Source of the DNA: Diphasiastrum complanatum
Lineage: Eukaryota; Streptophyta; Lycopodiopsida; Lycopodiales; Lycopodiaceae
Length of the DNA stretch: 64,000 nucleotides
Reading direction: 5' to 3'
Assembly (NCBI GenBank): GCA_029204225.1
Contig: CM055094.1
Span: forward strand, 66,424,536-66,488,535
Shown here: positions 60,337 through 64,000 of the stretch, one piece after another
Layout of the letters: every line of letters begins with the position of its first letter
Position numbering within the stretch: position 1 is the first letter of the stretch
Notes under the pieces: model-generated
Databases searched by the model: none
Told to the model about the DNA's origin: nothing
The model's input: the letters and a program-made list of their open reading frames with translations, nothing else
Program-made: the position numbers and the translations under genes

Positions 60337-62045
60337 TTTTTCTATTTTGAAAAAAAAACATATTAAAACAAATTGTTCCGATTATCTTCTTTTTTTTCCA
60401 TTCATATGCATAGAATGACATTTATATCATTTTGTACACTATAGAACTATGAGTCATGGTGAAAGATGACGCAGAACTTCCACATGGAAAGGAGAGGCAA
60501 TCCTACAAAATCAACTTTGTAGGAGGAATGCCACTATGGCAACTTCACATTGTGATTTGGACTTGAGATATAAGATACCAAAACAAATCCTTCGAGATAG
60601 ATAAAAATATCAAAAATTGCTTCAGCAAGCTCATCAACACCAAAATCGTTATTTAAGCAATGTTTCATGGACCTTTTCAAAAAGCCTTTTTGCAATGTAT
60701 TTGAAACGGGAAAGAATTGGCTCTAACGGGAAAGAAACGACAAAACATTTTTGGGGTTTTACCTTTTTTTCCTTGGTTTATTTATAGCCTTTTGTTAAAG
60801 GAAAACCAAGTGTTGTTTAAGTGTCCAGATAGTGAATAGCTCTATACAATGACAATATTACAATTGGTAATAGACACATTAGATGACCGAGGACTCCATG
60901 AGACATTAAGATACATCACATAATGCACATGCACAAGGTATTCATAATTCCACTATTCCGTACTAAGTTTTAACTGAAATTTTATATGCCAAACTTTCAC
61001 ACACACACATTAGGAGGCTTTTCTTTTTTCTTTTTTTCTCTAATTTTAAAGTTCGTTTCAAACGGTCCGTTTGAAACGAACTTTTTGAAATGGAGTTTCA
61101 TTGAATGAAACGTGTTTCATGACTCCAAGAACAAATGGTAGGCAACCTAAACAGTCTGATATTTTTTTAACTCCCTTCATTCTTTGCTTCATTATGATGA
61201 TCTTTGCGTTGATTAAAAAAAAACAACCATACGTTAGATGAATTTCACTAAATTGACAGACGCTTTTTCTTGTTTCCTGATTTTAACTTTTGATATTTGC
61301 TCTTTGGATTTAATGGTTCTGAATTTTTCTCTCTTGCTGGTTTGTACAACATCTCTCGGGTTCCAAGAGATTCCAAAAGCTTTCACAGTCTATATACGAA
61401 TAAATTTCAAAAGCTTTCATTAAAGAAACAGCATAGTGATGACTCGTGAGATTATGAGTGATGCTTACTTACGCTGTTCTTGTTTTGATGAGGTAGATGA
61501 TCCGGCACTGCTTTTTCCTAATCCTTTCTTTCATCATCTAGTCTTTGCTCTGATTAGAACTATGAATGATGGCATTGCAGACCTCTAATATCGAATTGTA
61601 ATGATGGCATTGCAGACCTCTGATATTGAATTGTAATGCATTCCCATCTCTAGAGAATCTGGGAGTGCTAATTTTATACAAAAGTGATGCACATAGTTAG
61701 AGTATACCAACAGGTTTGGTGATCATTGGGTAATGAAGATGATCCAGACAAAAGTGAAGCTTCGTAATCTTTAACCTTTGAGAAGCGCATCTGATTATAG
61801 CTTTCGGGCTTTTCAGCATTCTTTGAGCACATTATATATTATGGCAATGGAAATATCGTACCAGCTTGATGTTTCAGACACGGAAGATATAAAACGTGAT
61901 AAATGAATGAGTGCAGAGAAACTGGCCTCTCTTGAAGGGCGACGAGGGCAGATGATGGATCGGAACCGCTTTGCGCGAGAAATGTGTGGACATCTTGGAC
62001 AAAGGGCGCCGCAGGAATCCCCCTCTTCTCCGATGCGGTCGCCAT
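40055..62045 (-). CDS. PFD3: Prefoldin subunit 3 (VBP1-like), six-exon gene
   Basis: Prefoldin is a cytosolic heterohexameric chaperone that delivers unfolded actin and tubulin to the CCT chaperonin; subunit 3 is one of its two alpha-type subunits. I join six minus-strand exons: 62045-61927, 55042-54985, 54420-54349, 45730-45611, 42081-41980 and 40132-40055. They total 549 nt (182 residues plus TAA) with no internal stop; all junctions are phase 0 except intron 1 (phase 2). Diagnostic family motifs are [13 protein letters not shown] (exon 4), FLRDQV (exon 5) and [12 protein letters not shown] (exon 6). N- and C-terminal stretches rich in heptad-like hydrophobics fit the coiled-coil arms. Length is slightly under the usual 185-200 residues. 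Introns 2-5 are GT-AG; intron 1 looks GC-AG. Introns of 6.9, 0.6, 8.6, 3.5 and 1.8 kb are mostly transposon-derived. The frame is intact, so I think the gene is functional. Identification is from family knowledge. Confidence 0.94.
41096..41816. mobile_element. Pack-type DNA element carrying a host gene fragment
   Basis: 721 bp flanked by a perfect 11 bp direct repeat ATGATCTTAAT (41085-41095 and 41817-41827). The ends contain inverted CCCGTTCC / GGAACGGG and nearby AGAACG/CGTTCT motifs, with T-rich or A-rich runs just inside. A 9-11 bp duplication suggests a Mutator-like transposase; no transposase is encoded. The centre is a fragment of a plant aspartic protease gene. The long-TIR requirement of classical Mutator elements is not clearly met. 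Confidence 0.6.
41340..41753 (+). pseudogene. Nepenthesin-type aspartic protease fragment (N-lobe)
   Basis: The 137-codon frame matches the start of a plant A1-family protease: [30 protein letters not shown], then [20 protein letters not shown] and FSFGCVHQ. The first catalytic motif, normally DTGS, reads DTDS, which would damage the active site. The signal peptide, second catalytic Asp and C-lobe are absent. It lies antisense inside intron 5 of PFD3 within an element with target duplications, so it is a captured fragment rather than a working gene. Confidence 0.8.
41980..42081 (-). CDS. PFD3: PFD3 exon 5
   Basis: This 102 nt exon codes for 34 residues starting [12 protein letters not shown] and ending [10 protein letters not shown], phase 0 at both ends. 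The acceptor is GTTACAG and the donor GTACAA. The LLEKNL and FLRDQ motifs belong to the second coiled-coil arm. Confidence 0.94.
42408..44360 (+). mobile_element. Ancient LTR element, strongly diverged
   Basis: Two direct segments, about 42408-42793 and 44024-44360, share ATGGTTTGG/GTGGTTTGG, CCTACTGGTAGGC-type and CAGAGACT-type blocks in the same order. After the first copy, TGTTATCACAACAC resembles a decayed tRNA-Met primer site. Before the second, AAGGGAAA is followed by TGTGACAG, as a polypurine tract and LTR start should be. The second copy has TATAAATA at 44193-44200. No coding remains between them. Boundaries are approximate. Confidence 0.5.
44780..44835 (-). pseudogene. Copia gag zinc-knuckle relic
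   Basis: The minus strand reads [15 protein letters not shown], a CCHC knuckle with His replaced by Tyr, as in decayed copia gag. Surrounding minus-strand sequence to about 45250 is gag-like in composition but has many stops. Confidence 0.45.
45611..45730 (-). CDS. PFD3: PFD3 exon 4 (core beta hairpin)
   Basis: This 120 nt exon codes for 40 residues, phase 0 to phase 0. The acceptor is TTGCAG and the donor GTATGA. It holds the most conserved prefoldin 3 signature, [13 protein letters not shown], preceded by an IEDVSS segment. This is the beta-hairpin part that assembles the hexamer platform in known prefoldins. Confidence 0.95.
46165..46348 (-). repeat. 3' LTR remnant of C4
   Basis: The minus strand starts TGTTAGAAATAAA next to GGAGGG. 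It shares ACCTTTTGGGTCAAAGTAAC (plus-strand form) with the N4 LTR. The lower end is poorly defined and runs into a GA-rich tract at 46196-46213. Confidence 0.6.
46430..47263 (-). pseudogene. C4 integrase end and RT start
   Basis: Minus frames read [20 protein letters not shown] (integrase C-terminal domain), then a Gln/Leu-rich linker with repeated VLEDLGQ, then [15 protein letters not shown] and, after a frameshift, [20 protein letters not shown] and [10 protein letters not shown] (first RT motifs). The RT then breaks off at about 46430. Confidence 0.8.
47264..47716 (-). repeat. 3' LTR of N4
   Basis: About 453 bp, aligned end to end with 49828-50270, with scattered substitutions and small indels (for example TAGGGTAGGGTCCC against TAGGGTCCC). 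A TATAAATA-like box lies near 47426 (plus-strand reading). Confidence 0.88.
47717..49827 (-). pseudogene. N4 interior: fused remnants of gag and pre-RT linker
   Basis: Frame 49029-48292 begins [20 protein letters not shown] and [11 protein letters not shown] (copia gag start), with [19 protein letters not shown], then passes directly into codons like the C4 pre-RT linker ([19 protein letters not shown]). Frame 48279-47815 repeats linker-like codons ([15 protein letters not shown]). A 56 bp tandem duplication sits at 48356-48467. From 49030 to 49827 no coding is seen. The interior is a deletion derivative of a C4-like element. Confidence 0.6.
48356..48467. repeat. 56 bp tandem duplication
   Basis: CTGAAAATGATCAATAAACC starts at 48356 and again at 48412, the two units nearly identical until CCATCTTCAAA. 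Confidence 0.9.
49828..50270 (-). repeat. 5' LTR of N4
   Basis: About 443 bp. It interrupts C4 integrase directly after codons for FHIFGS at the complement of 50271. Confidence 0.88.
50276..51006 (-). pseudogene. C4 integrase
   Basis: Frames 51006-50707, 50792-50487 and 50453-50265 give the zinc region ([19 protein letters not shown]), the core with [20 protein letters not shown] and, across a stop at about 50492, NGVAERKN-type codons, then [19 protein letters not shown] and the FHIFG strand where N4 inserted. The first DDE position reads FIDE rather than FIDD. Frameshift near 50790 and stop near 50492. Confidence 0.8.
51007..52468 (-). pseudogene. C4 gag and protease
   Basis: Frame 52468-52088 is the gag start ([16 protein letters not shown], then a Ser-rich insertion). 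Frame 52072-51428 continues gag with [16 protein letters not shown], a basic Lys/Gly linker and the knuckle [14 protein letters not shown]. Frame 51467-50925 has protease [13 protein letters not shown] and [15 protein letters not shown]. Small frameshifts separate the frames (about 52085 and 51450). Confidence 0.82.
52469..53299. other. No gene; (CT)n and a possible inverted LTR-like segment
   Basis: A (CT)n tract at 52932-52975 is followed by two CACCTACCTCACATACT units. The stretch 52976-53150 shows scattered similarity, in inverse orientation, to 53580-53720. No coding recognised. Confidence 0.45.
52932..52975. repeat. (CT)n microsatellite
   Basis: Uninterrupted CT tract of about 44 bp. 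Confidence 0.95.
53322..53530 (+). pseudogene. Copia RNase H C-terminal relic
   Basis: The plus strand reads [14 protein letters not shown], stop, [12 protein letters not shown], then after a frameshift [20 protein letters not shown] and a TAA/TAG-rich end. This is the conserved tail of copia RNase H. GGGAGTATTGGAGGAA (about 53529-53544) could be its polypurine tract. Confidence 0.7.
53565..53900 (+). repeat. Probable LTR following the copia relic
   Basis: The sequence follows the RNase H tail and purine tract, and contains a TATA box in CTCTATAAATAGAG (53760-53773), as expected for U3. The end is not defined and no second LTR in the same orientation was found. Confidence 0.4.
54349..54420 (-). 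CDS. PFD3: PFD3 exon 3
   Basis: This 72 nt exon codes for 24 residues, [17 protein letters not shown] and seven more, in phase 0 at both ends. The acceptor is ATGCAG and the donor GTATGC. The xIPDIxKCLD pattern is conserved in plant prefoldin 3. Confidence 0.93.
54421..54984 (-). other. PFD3 intron 2
   Basis: 564 bp GT-AG intron with no recognised insertion, the only normal-sized intron of the gene. Confidence 0.9.
54985..55042 (-). CDS. PFD3: PFD3 exon 2
   Basis: This 58 nt exon completes the split Arg codon and adds 19 residues starting [12 protein letters not shown] and ending RRDLQ. The acceptor reads AAATACAG and the donor reads CAG then GTACC. The residues are typical of the first coiled-coil arm of prefoldin 3. 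Confidence 0.93.
55153..55460. repeat. Degenerate tandem repeats in intron 1
   Basis: Units starting near 55153, 55196, 55257 and 55311 share GCCATGCCTATAGCCTACC / CATGGCTACAGCCTACCAG-type cores followed by TCACACCTA. A second small array of ATCATCGCCCGTCA(A) units follows at about 55360-55450. Confidence 0.6.
56390..57030 (+). pseudogene. LINE reverse transcriptase relic (C-terminal part)
   Basis: Plus-strand codons read [14 protein letters not shown], then in changing frames LEIVFSYT, stop, [45 protein letters not shown] and [15 protein letters not shown]. This is the order in plant LINE RT ends (KxKVMVFNTS; YTYLGV; RLxxGxAALxxLER; KxxLFDxLVxPxLLYG; KxSVPHxII). Several stops and frameshifts; no 5' part and no poly-A tail identified. 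It lies antisense to PFD3. Confidence 0.75.
57432..57548. repeat. (CA)n-rich microsatellite
   Basis: CA tracts broken by CACCCACAAAAA and TTTGTCAAACA units within element A. Confidence 0.9.
57616..57655. repeat. (CT)n microsatellite
   Basis: About 40 bp of pure CT within element A. Confidence 0.95.
57971..58008. repeat. (CT)n microsatellite
   Basis: About 38 bp of pure TC/CT just outside the right duplicate of element A. Confidence 0.95.
58431..59139. mobile_element. Inverted-repeat element C, nested in B
   Basis: 709 bp with terminal CAATGTTTGC and, inversely, CAATGTTTAC. Flanks are TGCCACACTG (58421-58430) and TGCCACAGTG (59140-59149), a 10 bp duplication with one change. Subterminal GTTCGAACC motifs link it to element A. 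Inside is a near-perfect direct repeat (58483-58642 and 58684-58853). Confidence 0.68.
58483..58853. repeat. Near-perfect direct repeat of about 160-170 bp in element C
   Basis: Copies 58483-58642 and 58684-58853 share GGTTCGAAC, CTGCTATTTCCATGCC, GGGCCCGAGGAGAGACAAAA and the run to ATTGGCCAGGCT. The second has a short ATTAAC-containing insertion. Confidence 0.92.
60291..60333. repeat. (CT)n microsatellite
   Basis: About 43 bp of pure CT. The minus-strand Arg-Glu frame across it is an artefact. Confidence 0.95.
60658..61121. mobile_element. Inverted-repeat element D with internal palindrome
   Basis: Left end CAATGTTTCATGG and TTTTCAAAAAG, with ATTTGAAACGGG; right end in inverse orientation CATGAAACACG, TTTCAAAAAG and GTTTCAAACGG. 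The left AACGGGAAAGAA and GGGGTTTTA motifs match element A. At 61048-61084 is a perfect palindrome with 18 bp arms and a single T centre. No clear target duplication was found, so the boundaries are tentative. Confidence 0.5.
61927..62045 (-). CDS. PFD3: PFD3 exon 1 (start codon, N-terminus)
   Basis: The ATG is the complement of 62043-62045. The exon codes for 39 residues plus two bases of an Arg codon, beginning [11 protein letters not shown] and ending ALVALQE-R. An upstream in-frame ATG (complement of 62073-62075) exists, but the MATASEKRG start matches the usual short prefoldin 3 N-terminus. The exon ends AGAG before GCCAGT, so the donor dinucleotide is GC, not GT. The Arg codon is completed by the first G of exon 2. 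Confidence 0.88.
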
Positions 62046-62251
62046 CACTCTCGCTTTTCTTTTTGTTTGTGTCACAACTTCGTGTGTGTTCTTTCTATCC
62101 TTCTCGTTTTATTATCGATTTCCTTCTCCTCTCTAAGAAGAATCCCAGTCTCCAAGCCATGCACCTTTAATCCTAATCAATATTAGGGCTTTTTAATTAT
62201 GACGATTTGGCTTAGGATTGCCTACTTTCCCCCCTTTGATTATCCAAGGAC
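62046..62251 (-). promoter_or_regulatory. PFD3: PFD3 5' flank (presumed 5' UTR and core promoter)
   Basis: The minus strand immediately upstream of the ATG is purine-rich (GAGAGGAGAAGG) and becomes AT-rich near 62165-62210. No convincing TATA box. Assigned by position only. Confidence 0.35.
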
Positions 62252-62512
62252 GGAAACCCATCAATGTACAAATAGATGAAAGCGAATAGGGTGTTTTCAA
62301 AGGGGAGCATAATGTATTTGTCCAAACAAGAAACAAGAATGTGGGTGGAGAAAGTATAGGGAAGGCCCTTGGCCCGAGATGGAAACCCATCAATGTACAA
62401 ATAGATGAAAGCAAATAGGGTGTTTTCAAAGGGGAGCATAATGTATTTGTCCAAACAAGAAAAACAAGAAACAAGAATGTGGGTGGAGAAAGTATAGGGA
62501 AGGCCCCTGGCC
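62252..62512. repeat. Two-copy tandem repeat, period 129 bp, upstream of PFD3
   Basis: Units start with GGAAACCCATCAATGTACAA at 62252 and 62381 and continue almost identically through GTATAGGGAAGGCCC. The second has an extra AAAAC near 62460. Confidence 0.92.
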
Positions 62513-62539
62513 CTCGGGCCAGGGGCCAGGGGCCTTCCC
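62497..62539. repeat. Perfect hairpin, 16 bp arms
   Basis: GGGAAGGCCCCTGGCC (62497-62512) is the exact inverse complement of 62524-62539, with an 11 bp loop. An alternative 11 bp pairing (62502-62512 with 62517-62527) also exists. Confidence 0.93.
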
Positions 62540-62541
62540 TG

Positions 62542-62594
62542 TTAAGGCCTTGGGTCCTCACCTTGGGCCCTCAGGTGAGGACCCAAGGCCTTAA
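62542..62594. repeat. Perfect hairpin, 22 bp arms, 9 bp loop
   Basis: Arm 62542-62563 (TTAAGGCC...CTCACCT) is the exact inverse complement of 62573-62594. The loop is TGGGCCCTC. It is GC-rich and would form a very stable stem or cruciform. Confidence 0.96.
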
Positions 62595-64000
62595 AACAGC
62601 TTTAATTTTTTTTTTAACTTTCTAGAATTATCGCGCCTTCTTTCCGTTTTTACTGGTTGCTTGCTTTACTTATGGCGTGATGAAGGAAGGAGCTGGTGAA
62701 AGAGCGATGGTGGTTGTCTGATTGCTGTTGTCTGAGCGATGCCTGAGCTACGACGGTTGTCTGAGCGATGGAGCGGTCTTGTGATGGAGTGCTATAACTA
62801 TCTCATGCTGCTGCTTTGTTGCTATCGCTTGGCATGTGGCAGTTCCTTTCCCCAATCAGGACAAATTCAGCTTATGAGTCTGATTTGCTATTATTTGACT
62901 GCCTTGCGTGTTCTATGCAATTGTTTGCTTATTATGGGCCATGATCTCCTTCCATGAATATTTAATGTCTGTCTGACGCCTTGAGAAATAGAAAAGTCCC
63001 AAGTTCTGGGATGATGACAGTGAATATACTTAGATCATTTCTAGAACTTCTGAGATTTAGTGAATACTTTTGTATCCTATCTCTTGTCTTACTTGGATTT
63101 TGCAATGGAGTATGGATCTTCGTTTAAGCAGAAGTGGGTCTTTCTATCAATCGTGATCCAGCAGATGATAGTGCTTAGTTGGGAAGCTAGAATATTCTAT
63201 TAAATAGATTCGTCAGTGCAATTAATTTTATTTCTCGGATCAGAGCAATTATCATCAAGAGAAATCTTTGATAGGAACATGGATCGACAAACTATGCATG
63301 AGGTTGTCATTACTTTGCTAGTTGACGTCAAGTTTTTGATGCTACAAGATTTTATATCCATACACATGAAATTTACAGATTCTATATAGAATTTATAAAA
63401 ATTTTACAAGTGCTTTTACAGATTTTCTAGAGCTATTTTTGCATAAGGCACTGATTTTTTACTATAAGTAAAAGTTTGTTACATAAGATAATAATTTTCA
63501 AAATGATGGTGTAATTGGGAGGCTCAAATAATGCGTCTCATGGACGGAGCAACCAACAATCTATGTTTGGATGATCTATTTATAGATTTCATCCATGTAT
63601 TAATTACATTGAATGCTTGTCACCTAATTAGGAAAGCCGTTGTGCGTGGAAGTATATGGCTTTTGTGACAACTGTATACAGTATATACACTGTCAACAAA
63701 TCAGAAACGTTGACGCGGGCGAGGACGTCACAAATTCTCTCACTTCACATTTTACGTGAAGTGGTTTTCTCTCACTTCACAAATTTCGAGAAGTGACTGG
63801 GAACGTTCCTCGTTCAAAATAGACGACCTTCGGAAATCTCTCTCTCTTCGGGATTTTGCGAAAAAGCCGAAGGTGCCCTTAAAAATAGTTAAACTTTTAA
63901 ATTGCACAAGTTATACTTTTGAACTATGCAAGTGCCGCATTTCGGAGAAATGCGAAAAAGCTGAAGTTGTTGAAAACATAGTTCATTTTTGCAGACTATC
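62595..64000. other. No gene seen; upstream flank
   Basis: A short repeat of TTGTCTGAGCGATG lies at about 62726-62770. At 63741-63763, CACTTCAC and GTGAAGTG form a small inverted repeat, with related CACTTCAC...GAAGTG at 63774-63797. Otherwise AT-rich with no recognised coding. Confidence 0.45.

Larger units (their letters stand above)
55043..61926 (-). other. PFD3 intron 1 (6.9 kb, GC donor)
   Basis: The donor reads GCCAGT after exon 1 and the acceptor TACAG before exon 2. The intron contains a short tandem array (55153-55460), a LINE relic, four inverted-repeat elements and several microsatellites. From 55461 to 56390 and from 61130 to 61926 nothing is recognised. Confidence 0.8.

Noticed and set aside
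60185-60421. Minus-strand ORF with Arg-Glu repeat
   Set aside because: It is an artefact of the (CT)n tract at 60291-60333, with no conserved flanks.
62193-62561. Minus-strand ORF with internally repeated peptide
   Set aside because: The repeat in the peptide is just the 129 bp DNA duplication translated. No conserved domain is present.

Overview
This is nuclear DNA of a vascular plant, dominated by nested and broken LTR retrotransposons wrapped around one real host gene. The evidence is spliceosomal introns, Ty3/gypsy and Ty1/copia elements with plant-type primer-binding sites, a LINE relic, short non-autonomous DNA elements and long (CT)n microsatellites. The very long introns suggest a large genome such as a fern, lycophyte or gymnosperm. 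That is inference; nothing here fixes the species.

The host gene is on the minus strand: a complete six-exon prefoldin subunit 3 (PFD3/VBP1 homologue). Its exons lie between 40055 and 62045, give 549 coding bases (182 residues) and are spread over 22 kb. Each exon is too small to stand out as an open reading frame. The introns are inflated by mobile DNA. Intron 1 (6.9 kb) has a LINE relic and several inverted-repeat elements with 10-12 bp target duplications. Intron 3 (8.6 kb) has a copia element carrying a second copia-type element inside it. Intron 4 has an ancient LTR pair. Intron 5 has a 721 bp element with an 11 bp target duplication carrying a piece of a plant nepenthesin-type aspartic protease gene. 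Intron 1 appears to use a GC donor. Two perfect hairpins lie 450-550 bp upstream of the start codon.

The first 5.2 kb holds a decayed plus-strand reading frame with one good intron and a minus-strand relic of an unnamed, transposon-like protein family. From 5.2 to 34 kb is a mosaic of Athila/Tat-like gypsy elements. G1 (plus, 5214-12810) has a 5' LTR, a tRNA-Asp type primer site and decayed gag-pol. G2 (minus, 32460-20013) is a close relative in opposite orientation with an accessory ORF after integrase and a truncated 3' LTR. Fragments of other gypsy copies sit between them. An almost intact copia element (C1, 22420-28280) lies inside G2's accessory ORF. Its two 653 bp LTRs differ at one base, its target duplication is perfect, and its 1276-residue polyprotein frame is ended early by one stop codon.

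From 34 to 36.7 kb are pieces of further copia elements. From 36.7 to 40 kb there is no recognised gene, only weak exon-like segments. The last 1.9 kb, upstream of the prefoldin gene, has tandem repeats and hairpins but no recognised gene. I saw no tRNA, rRNA, CRISPR or prokaryotic feature.
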